This document shows positions 16,798-24,496 of a stretch of 64,000 bases of DNA, one piece after another. Positions within the stretch are counted from its first letter, which is position 1; each line of letters starts with the position of its first letter. The DNA lies in the NCBI RefSeq assembly GCF_041053105.1, contig NZ_CP163444.1, positions 3,534,001-3,598,000 of the forward strand. Reading direction: 5' to 3'. The DNA is from Streptomyces sp. R44 (GTDB lineage Bacteria > Actinomycetota > Actinomycetes > Streptomycetales > Streptomycetaceae). The notes beneath the pieces were generated by a model. That model had not been told where the DNA came from. It searched no databases and worked only from the letters and a program-made list of their open reading frames with translations. The translations under genes were made by a program, and so were the position numbers.

Positions 16798-16820
16798 GGG
16801 GGCCTTGCCGCAAGGCCCCC
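16798..16820. promoter_or_regulatory. Rifamycin-associated element (RAE)-type palindrome upstream of helR
   Basis: GGGGGCCTTGC at 16798-16808 and GCAAGGCCCCC at 16810-16820 form a perfect 11-bp inverted repeat around one C. It lies 61 bp upstream of helR. RAEs described in actinomycetes are palindromes with this TTGC/GCAA core, placed before rifamycin-inactivating genes and helR. Induction by rifamycins is inferred from that. Confidence 0.78.
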
Positions 16821-16913
16821 TGTGCGCTATACGTTAAAAGTGCGGGAGGTGTGTCGCCCCTCCTCGCCGATCCTCCCTCTTCCATCTCGGGGGAAATTTC
16901 CCGGACTCGATCC

Positions 16914-16940
16914 GCAACCTCGGGCAGTGCCGCACGTCTG
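16914..16940 (+). promoter_or_regulatory. Putative ECF-type promoter
   Basis: GCAACC at 16914-16919 and CGTCTG at 16935-16940 give AAC, 16 bases, CGTC, the spacing of ECF promoters in Streptomyces. It lies 70 bp before the Pro/Ala-rich protein that heads a sigma factor operon and may be autoregulated. Confidence 0.5.
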
Positions 16941-17007
16941 GTGGGTTGAAGGCGCCCTTCAGCTGATGTTCCAGACCGTGTTTCCGACACTTCCTCGGGA
17001 GAACTCC

Positions 17008-17346
17008 ATGTCCAGCCACGCCAAGCCCCGGATTCTGGGCGTCGTCGCCGGTGTCGCACTGCTCCTCGGCGGCGGTTTCGCCGCGCAGGCGGTCGCCGAC
17101 ACCGCGCCGAAGCCGGCCCCGGCCCCCGCCGCGCCGAAGGTCGCGACCGCACCGGAGCCGGTGGCCGCGCCCGAGCCGGTGGCGGCCGCGCCCAGGCCCG
17201 TCGCGGCGCCCAAGCCGGTGCCCGCGCCTGCCGCGCCGAAGCCCGTGCCGGCCGCCCCCGAGCCCGTCGCCGCGCCGGCTCCCGTGCCCTCCCCGGTCCC
17301 CGCGCCCGCCGGTGACGCGCCTCGCGTGATCGCGCCCGGCAAGTAG
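17008..17346 (+). CDS. Secreted Pro/Ala-rich repeat protein
   Basis: 112 residues. Signal peptide of about 30 residues (LGVVAGVALLLGGGFAAQAV, likely cut after AVADT). The rest is built from repeats of PxPVAAP and APKPVP units, so it is probably an extended, disordered wall-spanning segment. GGGAGAA six bases before ATG 17008 supports the start. It precedes the ECF sigma gene by 98 bp in the same direction, possibly in one transcript; an envelope stress link is only inferred. The repeats are uniform, so length could vary between strains. Confidence 0.75.
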   Translation: MSSHAKPRILGVVAGVALLLGGGFAAQAVADTAPKPAPAPAAPKVATAPEPVAAPEPVAAAPRPVAAPKPVPAPAAPKPVPAAPEPVAAPAPVPSPVPAPAGDAPRVIAPGK

Positions 17347-17444
17347 CCGCACCGGGCGGGTGGCGCGGATCCGGTCCTCCCGGATCCGGTCCTCCGGATC
17401 CGCCCACCCGCCCCTCACTCCCCGACCCCGACGGATCGAGGCCC

Positions 17445-18065
17445 ATGCCGTACGCCCTTCCCCTGCCCCTGGCGCCGCCCTGGTGGTCCCGGCTGCTCGC
17501 GCGCGTGCCGGTACGGGAACGTCCTCTGCACGCCGTCCGCACCCCGTACGGCAACGGGCCCGAGGCGCCGGGCCTCACCGAGCTCTACCGGGCGCGGCGG
17601 CTCGCCATGGTGCGGCTCGCGCTCTTCCTGGTGGACGACCTGCCGACCGCCGAGGACGTCGTGCAGGACGCGTTCGCCGCCGTGTGCCGCGCCTACGGCA
17701 CCTCCCTCGACGGACTGCAGGACCCCGGGGCGTATCTGCACACCGCCGTCGTCAACGCGGCCCGCTCCGTGCTGCGCCGGCGCCGCACCGCGCGCGCGTA
17801 CACCCCTCCCCACCCGGGCTCCGGCGCGCCCGTCGACGAGGGGCTGCTGCTCGCCGAGGAGCACCGGGACGTGCTCGACGCGCTGGCGGAGCTGACGCGG
17901 CGGCAGCGCGAGGTGCTCGTGCTGCGCTACTGGTCGGAGCTGACGGAGGCGCAGATCGCGCAGACGCTCGGCCTTTCGCGCGGCGCCGTGAAGTCCACCG
18001 CGAGCCGCGCCCTCGACGCCCTGGAGCGCAAGCTCGGGAAGAAGGACCTGGAGGCGGGCCGATGA
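17445..18065 (+). CDS. ECF RNA polymerase sigma factor (SigE family-like)
   Basis: 206 residues. An N-terminal extension of about 45 residues comes before region 2, which reads TELYRARRLAMVRLALFLVD and DLPTAEDVVQDAFAAVCRAY. Region 4 reads LAELTRRQREVLVLRYWSEL and TEAQIAQTLGLSRGAVKSTA. This is a complete extracytoplasmic-function sigma factor. The operon has a secreted Pro/Ala protein upstream and a one-helix membrane protein overlapping downstream (ATGA), a plausible anti-sigma. ATG 17445 is used although the core starts later, at about residue 45; an internal start is possible. Confidence 0.88.
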   Translation: MPYALPLPLAPPWWSRLLARVPVRERPLHAVRTPYGNGPEAPGLTELYRARRLAMVRLALFLVDDLPTAEDVVQDAFAAVCRAYGTSLDGLQDPGAYLHTAVVNAARSVLRRRRTARAYTPPHPGSGAPVDEGLLLAEEHRDVLDALAELTRRQREVLVLRYWSELTEAQIAQTLGLSRGAVKSTASRALDALERKLGKKDLEAGR

Positions 18066-18394
18066 CATCCCCTGTCGAGGAGCGGCTGCGTGCCGCCCTC
18101 GCCGCCCGCGCCGCGCTCGTCACCCACCGCGAGCTGCGCCGTGACGCGCCTCCGCAGGGGCGCGGCTGGGGCACCCGCCGGGTCCGGGCGGTCGCGGTCG
18201 CGGTGTTCGGGGCGGCGGCCGCCGTGGCCGCGGTGTGCGTCCTCGTGCTGTTCCCCGACGGGCCGGCGGCCCCGGCCCCGGTGCTGCCCGCCCGTACCCC
18301 GGTGCGGACCGCCGTACCTCCGGTGCCCACACCGGCCCCGGCCGCCCCGGTCGTCCCGTCCGTCTCGGCGCCCAGGCCGGTGGAGTCGCCGTAG
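18062..18394 (+). CDS. Single-pass membrane protein, putative anti-sigma partner
   Basis: 110 residues: a cytoplasmic N-terminus of about 45 residues (TSPVEERLRAALAARAALVT), one membrane helix (VAVAVFGAAAAVAAVCVLVL), and a Pro-rich outer tail. Topology fits a small anti-sigma factor, but it has no zinc-binding HxxxCxxC motif, so the role is inferred from the ATGA overlap with the sigma gene. It ends just before a bidirectional hairpin. Confidence 0.75.
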   Translation: MTSPVEERLRAALAARAALVTHRELRRDAPPQGRGWGTRRVRAVAVAVFGAAAAVAAVCVLVLFPDGPAAPAPVLPARTPVRTAVPPVPTPAPAAPVVPSVSAPRPVESP

Positions 18395-18402
18395 GGCATG
18401 AA

Positions 18403-18434
18403 GAAGGGCCGGAACCCTCCGGGTCCGGCCCTTC
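18403..18434. terminator. Bidirectional terminator hairpin
   Basis: GAAGGGCCGGA at 18403-18413 pairs with TCCGGCCCTTC at 18424-18434 around a GC-rich loop. It sits between convergent genes (sigma operon on + and LppU-like gene on -), 9 bp past the plus-strand stop. Confidence 0.8.
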
Positions 18435-18455
18435 TCCGCGGAGCTGTGCGCGCGA

Positions 18456-18839
18456 TTACTTCGCGGCGACCTCGTCCAGGCAGAGGACGAACTTGTCCGA
18501 GCCCAGCTGCTGGGCGAGCGCGGAGAGCTCGTCGCCGCACTTGTTGAGGTCGAAGGTGTTGTCGATGACCTTGACGACCTTGAACAGGTCGGCCTTCCCG
18601 GAGGAGCAGTCGACGGTGTCGACCTTCGGGTCGTTGTCGGGGCCGGTGACGGTGACGCACTCGCCGGCCTCGGCGTGCACCGGGGCGTCGCCCGTGAGGT
18701 GCGGGAGGCCGAGCTTCACCGCGACGGCGACGACGATCGCGACGACGATGCCGCCGACCTTCTTCAGGAGGGCGCCACCCTTCTTGGCGGGGGCGGCGGG
18801 CTGCTGCTCGGGCGTGAACGGAGCGGACGGCGTCGTCAT
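18456..18839 (-). CDS. LppU/SCO3897-like membrane protein
   Basis: 127 residues. A short Pro/Lys cytoplasmic head, one membrane helix (VGGIVVAIVVAVAVKLGLP), then an extracellular domain with four Cys (AEAGECVTVTGPDNDPKVDT, CSSGKADLFKVVKVID, KCGDELSAL, FVLCLDE), likely two disulfides. This matches a small actinobacterial family of unknown function that includes LppU. AAGGAA six bases before ATG 18839 supports the start. Upstream, 18840-18966 shows no gene. Confidence 0.8.
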   Translation of the reverse strand: MTTPSAPFTPEQQPAAPAKKGGALLKKVGGIVVAIVVAVAVKLGLPHLTGDAPVHAEAGECVTVTGPDNDPKVDTVDCSSGKADLFKVVKVIDNTFDLNKCGDELSALAQQLGSDKFVLCLDEVAAK

Positions 18840-18966
18840 GGGGAATTCCTTGGGAACGCGGGCGCGGACATGATCAGACGCGAACGTTACATGTGCCAAA
18901 ACGGTCAAAAAGGATCATGAAGATCCACTGCCCAATCAGTTGTCGAGTCGTGACCCTGTCACCCCG

Positions 18967-20562
18967 TCAGGGCCGCTGCCCCAGCTGCCGCTGATGGTCG
19001 AGCGCCCGCCGCAACTCCACCGGAAGCGGGTGATACGGGCCGTACGCGCGCTCCGCGTCGAACAGCAGCCGCCCGAGCTCCTCCTGACCGGCCGCGTGCT
19101 CGCCCGCCGCCAGGAGCAGCAGCCCGATCCGCTGCCGGATGTCGAAGGCCCGGACCAGGTCCCGCTCGTAGTACGGCAGCACCGCGCGGAACTCCGCGAG
19201 CGCCGCGGCCGTCTCCCCCAACTGCTCCAGACACAGCGCCGCGTCGTAACGGAACTGCAGGAACTGCGGGTCCGCCGGGCCCGCCTCCGCCCCGCGGTCC
19301 TCCGCGAGCCGGCGCAGCTCCGGCAGCGCGCGCCGGTACTGGCCGTCGTCCATCAGCGTCGACGCGTACTGCTTGCGCAGGATCCGGACGACCGGCGACC
19401 CCTCTCCGTGCTCGGCCGCCGCGGCCGGCAGGATCCCGCCGAGCATGTCCACGGCCTGGGTGAGCGAGCCCTCCCCGAGCAGCCGCTTCACCTCGTCGAC
19501 GGCCGCGGCCACGTCGGGACGCGCGGGCGGCACCCCGCCGGCGTACACCCGGGGGTCGGTACGGGGATCGGCCGGCGACGGCGGCGCCACCGGGACCGGC
19601 GGCACCGGCACCGTCACCGGCACCGGAGGCAGCGGCACGACCCGGTCCTGCGCCCGCTCCGGCCAGGGCGCGTGCGGCCGCAGGAACGGCCGGGTCGGGT
19701 CCATCGGCCCCGCCGGGGCACCGCGCGCCGGGAGCAGCGGCAGCAGGTGCTCGTACACCTCGTGCGCGCCGGACGGCCGCGCCTGCGGGTCCTTGGCGAG
19801 CAGCCGCAGGACCAGCGCCTCCAGCACCTCGGGGACCTCCGGGCGCAGCTGCCGGAGCGGGGCGGGCGGCTCGTGCAGATGGCGGTGGAGCACGCCGAGC
19901 GCGGTGGATCCGGCGAACGGCACGTTCCCGCTGAGGAGTTCGTGGAGCAGCACACCGAGCGCGTACAGGTCGGTGGACGGGCCGACGGCGCCGCCCATGG
20001 CCTGCTCCGGCGCCATGTACGCCGGGCTGCCGATGGGCGAACCGGTGTGCGTGAGCCGGGTGGTGTCCGTGTCCAGGACGGAGGCGACGCCCAGGTCGAG
20101 GACGGTCACGGTGCCGTCCGGGCGGATCATCACGTTCCGCGGCTTGAGGTCGCGGTGCACGATCGGCACCGCGTGCACGGCGGCGAGCACCGCGCAGAGC
20201 TGCGCGGCGACGCTGACCGCCCACTCCCAGGGGTACGGATCGTGCTCGGCGAGGTGGTCGGCGAGGTCCGCGCCCTCCACGTACTGCATGACGAGGTACA
20301 GGTCGTCGCCGTCGCTGCCGGCGTCGTGCACGGTCACCAGGCCGGGGTGGTCGACCTGGGCGGTCACCCGGCACTCCCGCACGAAGCGGCGGCGCAGCTC
20401 CTCGGCGGCGGTGGCGGGGCCGGTCATGGTGGCGGGCCGGAGCAGTTTCACCGCGACCCGGCGGTCGAGACGTCCGTCGTACGCCGTCCAGACCTGGCCC
20501 ATGCCGCCCTGGCCGATGACGGTGGCGAGCTCGTAACGCCCGCCGACGACACGCCCGTTCAC
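18967..20562 (-). CDS. Serine/threonine protein kinase with C-terminal repeat region
   Basis: 531 residues. Kinase domain at about 8-270: GQGGMGQVWTAYD (P-loop), AVKLLR (ATP Lys), HRDLKPRNVM (catalytic loop), DLGVAS in place of DFG, MAPEQ. A Pro-rich linker at about 285-345 separates it from an alpha-helical TPR-like region (VDEVKRLLGEGSLTQAVDML, YASTLMDDGQYRRALPELRR). There is no transmembrane helix and no PASTA repeat. The usual role is phosphorylation of cytoplasmic targets in cell-envelope control; the target is unknown. GTG 20562 overlaps the stop of the membrane protein upstream (GTGA). Confidence 0.92.
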   Translation of the reverse strand: MNGRVVGGRYELATVIGQGGMGQVWTAYDGRLDRRVAVKLLRPATMTGPATAAEELRRRFVRECRVTAQVDHPGLVTVHDAGSDGDDLYLVMQYVEGADLADHLAEHDPYPWEWAVSVAAQLCAVLAAVHAVPIVHRDLKPRNVMIRPDGTVTVLDLGVASVLDTDTTRLTHTGSPIGSPAYMAPEQAMGGAVGPSTDLYALGVLLHELLSGNVPFAGSTALGVLHRHLHEPPAPLRQLRPEVPEVLEALVLRLLAKDPQARPSGAHEVYEHLLPLLPARGAPAGPMDPTRPFLRPHAPWPERAQDRVVPLPPVPVTVPVPPVPVAPPSPADPRTDPRVYAGGVPPARPDVAAAVDEVKRLLGEGSLTQAVDMLGGILPAAAAEHGEGSPVVRILRKQYASTLMDDGQYRRALPELRRLAEDRGAEAGPADPQFLQFRYDAALCLEQLGETAAALAEFRAVLPYYERDLVRAFDIRQRIGLLLLAAGEHAAGQEELGRLLFDAERAYGPYHPLPVELRRALDHQRQLGQRP

Positions 20563-21125
20563 CTGCGGCCCGCGTCTTCCCCGCCGTTCCCGGTGTCCTT
20601 CCTGAGCAGGTCGCTGAGCTCGTCGAGCTCGGCGCGGACCTGGTCGATGCGCGGTCCGGGCGCGGCGGGCGGCGGGACGGCCGGGCCGACGTACGGGTTC
20701 GGGTTCCCGAAGGTGCTCGGGACCGTGACGGCGGTCGCGTGGTCGTGGCCCGGCGGGCCGAACGCGTCGGCGGCGGGCCGGTCGAACCGGCGGATCTCCG
20801 TCACCAGGTAGTACGTGAGCGAGCCCGCCACCAGGAGCACCATGACGCCGACGCCGATGAAGGACTCGGCGGTGGTCGGCTCCTGGTCGCCGGTGACCCC
20901 CGCGTACGTGAACAGGCCCGCCGCCACCAGGAACGTCACGGCGAACAGCACCCAGTCCACCGCCCTGCGCGTGACGATCGCGAGACGGAGCATCGGCGCC
21001 CATGCGAGAAAACCGCAGCTCAGCAGCGCGAGGGCGGAGAAGAGGACGAGCAACGCGATCCGGCCACCGGTGGCGGGGCTCTTCGGCGGCTGCGGAACCT
21101 GCGGGGCCTGCGGGGGGCCGTACAT
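20559..21125 (-). CDS. Membrane protein with C-terminal helix, kinase operon
   Basis: 188 residues. Gly/Pro-rich head (YGPPQAPQVPQPPKSPATGG), then four likely membrane helices (IALLVLFSALALLSCGFLAW; VDWVLFAVTFLVAAGLF; FIGVGVMVLLVAGSLTYYLV) and a polar tail ending in a coiled coil (RIDQVRAELDELSDLLRKDT). ATG 21125 is chosen because the Pro-rich head starts there. Coupled to the kinase by GTGA. Unknown function; it may be the kinase's membrane partner or substrate. Confidence 0.72.
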   Translation of the reverse strand: MYGPPQAPQVPQPPKSPATGGRIALLVLFSALALLSCGFLAWAPMLRLAIVTRRAVDWVLFAVTFLVAAGLFTYAGVTGDQEPTTAESFIGVGVMVLLVAGSLTYYLVTEIRRFDRPAADAFGPPGHDHATAVTVPSTFGNPNPYVGPAVPPPAAPGPRIDQVRAELDELSDLLRKDTGNGGEDAGRR

Positions 21126-21248
21126 CCTGCTGCTCCTGCTCGGACGGATGGGTGCGGAGACGAGCGTATACACCCCCGCGGACAACGGTTCCGGGATACC
21201 CGGAACCGTTGTCGAACCGAGCGATCGCCCAGGGCCTGCAGAGCAGCC

Positions 21249-23420
21249 CTAGGGAGCCACCGTGCCGTCCGCCAGGCCGTCGTACAGGCCCTGGACCAGC
21301 TGGTCGCCGAGGCGGGCGGCGAGGCGCAGCGACTCCTCGAACTCGGCGAGCGCCCGGAACCGCTCCCCGAACCTGCGCTGTTCGGCCAGGGGCAGGCGCG
21401 GCAGCTGGAGGCGGCGCACATCGAGACGGGTCGCGGTGGAGGCGTAGCTGCTGGCCTGCCGGGTGTTGGCGGTGGCCCGCAGGAATCCGGCCAGGAACCA
21501 GGGGTCGAGGGCCGCCGGATCGGGGCGGAGCAGCTGGAGGTTGCGGCCGAGCGCGGCGCCCTCGGCGGAGGCGTCGACGACCCGGACGGCCGCGCCGCCG
21601 CCGAGGACCGGGACGATGACGTCCCCGGCGTTGAGGAGGACCGGCTCCTCGGGCGGGCCGTCGGGCAGCGTCCCGGAGGGCGGCTGCGCGGCGAGGACGT
21701 CGTGGTCGGTGAGGACGGCGACCGGGGATCCGGCGGGGGCGGTGCCCGTGCCGCCCGCGCGCAGGGCGAGGGCTCCGGCGCGGGCGAGTTCGCCGACGGT
21801 GGTCGTGGGCCGGCCGGGCCCGGTACCGGAGCCCGGCTCGGTCACGGGCGGCGGGGTCAGCTCGCGGGTGCGGTGCAGCGTCTCGGTCAGCCGCTCGCGC
21901 ACCCCGGTCAGCTGGACCGCGCCCTCGGCGGCGGCCGGCGGTGGGAGGTGGCGGGCGGGGGCGAGGTCGACGTCGTCGTCGAGGAGTTCGATGACCGGCA
22001 CGGAACGGTTCGCGCCGGGCGTCCCGGCGAGGGTGCCGTCCCGGTCGAAGGGCGTCCAGGCGTCCAGTACGGCGGAGTGGACGGCGGGCCAGTCGAGCCG
22101 GTCGCGGCCCTCCCGGCCCGGCCCGGTCTGCTCGGACGCGGCGTCGACCAGGAGGAGTTCGCCGGCGTGACGCTCGCCCTGGACGGGCCGGCGCAGCACC
22201 CACAGGTGGAGCGGGATGCCGTACGGCGGGGCGGCGCCGGCCGGGAGGGCGACGACCGCGCGCAGGGCGCCCCGGCGGAGCAGATCGGCCCGGATGCGGC
22301 GGCCGGAGCGGCGGGAGGCGGCGGCCGGCGGCATGAGGAGGACGGCGGTGCCGCCGGGGCGCAGACGGGCCAGGGCGTGCTGGACCCAGGCCAGTTCGGA
22401 CTCCGTGCGGGCCGGGAAGCCGTACTCCCAGCGCGGGTCGTAGGCCAGCTCGTCGTGGCCCCAGTTCCGTTCGTTGAACGGCGGGTGACAGAGGACCGCG
22501 TCCGCCGCGAGCGTCGGGAAGGCGTCGGCGCGCAGGCTGTCGCCGGACCGGACGCGGATGTCGGCGTCGGTGGCGAGCGCCAGGCGCAGGGCGGTGAGCG
22601 CGGCGAGGTCGGGGTCGGCGTCCTGGCCGCACACGGCGCCGGGGTGCTGGACCGCGCTCAGCAGGCCGCCGGTCCCGGAGGCCGGGTCGAGGACGGTGAG
22701 CGGGACGCCGCCGCGGCCCGTCCTCGGGGCCGCCGCGAGCGCCGCCATCAGGGCGGCGGGGCCGGGCGGGGTGAGGGTGTACTGCCGGGGGTTGGCGTCG
22801 AGGTGACGGCCGAGCAGGAACTCGAAGGCCCCGCGGACCCCGCTCGCGGCCGCCAGTTCGGCGGCCCCGCGCAGGAGCGGGACGGAGGCGGCGAGCGCGG
22901 AGCTGGTGGGGGTGAGGACGGCCCGCTCGGGGCCGAGGCGCTCGGTGAGCGTCTCCTCCAGGGCGACGGGCAGCACCTCCGCGAGCCGCTCGTCGGAGAG
23001 CTCGGCGAGCGCGGGCCAGGCCGCGGACCTGTCCCGTACGAGGAGGAGGGCGCAGCCCGCGTGGACGAGGGCGGCGACGGCGCCGGCCGGGTGGCCGGCG
23101 ACCTGCTGCCAGACGCGTTCCTTGAGCGGGACCTCGGCCAGCTTGCCCTGGGCGCGGAGCCACCGCTCGACGTCCGCGAGGGCGAACGACGGGCTGGTCT
23201 CCGTGCCGCCGACGGGCTTGGGGAAGTCGGGGTGGCGGCGGCGCCAGTTGCTGACGGCGGCCCGGCCGACCCCGGCGAGCCGGGCGATCCCGGCGGCGGT
23301 CACCTCGGCGGCGGCGCCCGTGTCCGCGGTACCGCCCGTGTCCGCCGTACCGCCCGTGTCCGCCGTACCGCCCGGCTGCTCCGCACCCGCCGCTGCTTCG
23401 TTCTCCGGCACGTGACCCAA
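21249..23420 (-). CDS. N-6 DNA methylase-like protein with fused HTH and recognition-type region
   Basis: 723 residues. An N-terminal HTH (AAGIARLAGVGRAAVSNWRR) about residue 40 is followed by helical linker. Then comes the methylase core: SAM loop LDPASGTGGLLSAV near 240 and CHPPFNERNWGHDELAY near 310, where gamma-class enzymes have NPPF/Y. The C-terminal half resembles a type I specificity subunit (VRERLTETLHRTRELTPPPV; LRATANTRQASSYASTATRL with RLPLAEQRRFGERFRAL near the end). No restriction gene is adjacent. The Asn-to-His change and lone setting suggest an orphan, perhaps inactive or regulatory, but activity is not excluded. Confidence 0.85.
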   Translation of the reverse strand: MGHVPENEAAAGAEQPGGTADTGGTADTGGTADTGAAAEVTAAGIARLAGVGRAAVSNWRRRHPDFPKPVGGTETSPSFALADVERWLRAQGKLAEVPLKERVWQQVAGHPAGAVAALVHAGCALLLVRDRSAAWPALAELSDERLAEVLPVALEETLTERLGPERAVLTPTSSALAASVPLLRGAAELAAASGVRGAFEFLLGRHLDANPRQYTLTPPGPAALMAALAAAPRTGRGGVPLTVLDPASGTGGLLSAVQHPGAVCGQDADPDLAALTALRLALATDADIRVRSGDSLRADAFPTLAADAVLCHPPFNERNWGHDELAYDPRWEYGFPARTESELAWVQHALARLRPGGTAVLLMPPAAASRRSGRRIRADLLRRGALRAVVALPAGAAPPYGIPLHLWVLRRPVQGERHAGELLLVDAASEQTGPGREGRDRLDWPAVHSAVLDAWTPFDRDGTLAGTPGANRSVPVIELLDDDVDLAPARHLPPPAAAEGAVQLTGVRERLTETLHRTRELTPPPVTEPGSGTGPGRPTTTVGELARAGALALRAGGTGTAPAGSPVAVLTDHDVLAAQPPSGTLPDGPPEEPVLLNAGDVIVPVLGGGAAVRVVDASAEGAALGRNLQLLRPDPAALDPWFLAGFLRATANTRQASSYASTATRLDVRRLQLPRLPLAEQRRFGERFRALAEFEESLRLAARLGDQLVQGLYDGLADGTVAP
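23317..23370 (-). repeat. Three 18-bp tandem repeats coding GGTADT
   Basis: Three 18-bp copies (23317-23334, 23335-23352, 23353-23370; one base differs in the first) encode GGTADTGGTADTGGTADT in the N-terminus of the methylase-like protein. In-frame 18-bp units can change in number without frameshift. Confidence 0.75.
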
Positions 23421-23509
23421 CTCCCCTGGCTCGCCCCTCTGGCTGTGACACCAATCCTAGCGAGGAACGCGCCACGCACCACTTCACAGTGTGAGTCGAT
23501 CTGTTTTTG

Positions 23510-23548
23510 GTGAACCGTGTTGACTCGGTTCACAGCCTCTGCTGTGAT
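23510..23548 (+). promoter_or_regulatory. Sigma-70-type promoter overlapped by a dyad
   Basis: TTGACT at 23520-23525, 17 bases, TGTGAT at 23543-23548 forms a good HrdB-type promoter for the DUF4190 gene. The inverted repeat GTGAACCG/CGGTTCAC (23510-23517 and 23526-23533) brackets the -35, as an operator would. Confidence 0.6.
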
Positions 23549-23593
23549 TGACCCATCGCACCAGACATCGCCTTCGTCCGGGAGGACACACCC

Positions 23594-24403
23594 ATGTCGT
23601 ACGACACCCAGGTCCCGCCTGCCGCCGCCCCGCGGGTCATGCGCAACGGTCTCGGCACCGCGGCCCTGATCCTCGGCATCATCGGCACGCTGTCCGGTCT
23701 CATCCCGCTCCTCTTCTGGCTGGCCGGCATCCTCGGCCTGATCGCGCTGATCCTGGGCCTCGTCGGCAAGGGCCGGGTGAAGCGCGGCGAGGCGAACAAC
23801 AAGGGAGTGGCGCTCACCGGCGCGATCCTGGGCCTCGCGTCCCTGGTCCTCTCGGTCGTCGGCCTGGTCATCACGGTCACCGCCGTCAGCGACGCGGTCG
23901 ACGAGATCGACAAGTCCATCAAGGACACCGCCCCGAAGGACCCGTCGAGCAAGGCTCCGGCGAGCAAGGCCCCGGCGGGCGACGCCGGCAAGACCGACAA
24001 GAACAAGGGCCAGGGCCTGGAGGACGGCGACAGCTCGGTCTACGACGACGACCTCACGGTCACGGTCTCGGACCCGAAGCCGTTCTCCCCGGGCGAGTAC
24101 GCGATCGGCCACACCAAGGGCAACAAGGCGTACCAGGTCACCGTCCTCATCGAGAACAAGGGCAAGGCGAAGTTCGACACCACCCTCGTGTCCTTCAGCG
24201 CCACGGCCGGCGCGAACGGCGTCGCGGCCGAGCAGGTCCTCGACGACAAGGCCGGCGCGGGCTTCGAGGGCACGATCATGCCCGGCAAGAAGGCCACCGT
24301 CACCATCGCCTTCGACGCCCCCAAGGACGCCAAGAACCTGACCGTCGAGGTCGACCCCGGCTTCACCTACGACGCCTCCCAGTGGGAGCTGAAGCTCGGC
24401 TGA
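23594..24403 (+). CDS. DUF4190/DUF4352-type membrane protein
   Basis: 269 residues. An N-terminal DUF4190 two-helix unit (NGLGTAALILGIIGTLSGLI; GILGLIALILGLVGKGRVKR) is followed by a third helix (AILGLASLVLSVVGLVITVT), a Lys/Ala/Pro spacer, and an extracellular beta domain of about 110 residues (DDLTVTVSDPKPFSPGEYAI; KNLTVEVDPGF) like DUF4352. Likely a wall-side ligand-binding or immunity-like protein; function unknown. ATG 23594 follows GGAGGACACACCC. It is followed by a hairpin and another envelope gene. Confidence 0.82.
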   Translation: MSYDTQVPPAAAPRVMRNGLGTAALILGIIGTLSGLIPLLFWLAGILGLIALILGLVGKGRVKRGEANNKGVALTGAILGLASLVLSVVGLVITVTAVSDAVDEIDKSIKDTAPKDPSSKAPASKAPAGDAGKTDKNKGQGLEDGDSSVYDDDLTVTVSDPKPFSPGEYAIGHTKGNKAYQVTVLIENKGKAKFDTTLVSFSATAGANGVAAEQVLDDKAGAGFEGTIMPGKKATVTIAFDAPKDAKNLTVEVDPGFTYDASQWELKLG

Positions 24404-24446
24404 CCCCGGCCGGACACCCACCAGGCACCTCAGCACCTCAAGGACC

Positions 24447-24464
24447 GGGGCCCTTCGGGGCCCC
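24447..24464 (+). terminator. GC hairpin with TTCG loop
   Basis: GGGGCCC-TTCG-GGGCCCC at 24447-24464, 44 bp after the DUF4190 stop. A stable tetraloop hairpin without a T run, probably a terminator or transcript-processing boundary before the lipoprotein gene. Confidence 0.65.
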
Positions 24465-24496
24465 ACCCCCGCACACCCCCTCTCGGAGACACCACC

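Noticed and set aside
18967..23487. An uninterrupted 1506-codon frame on the minus strand
   Set aside because: Only its last 531 codons are the kinase; the rest is a high-GC shadow frame lying under the membrane protein and methylase genes, which use other frames with clear motifs.
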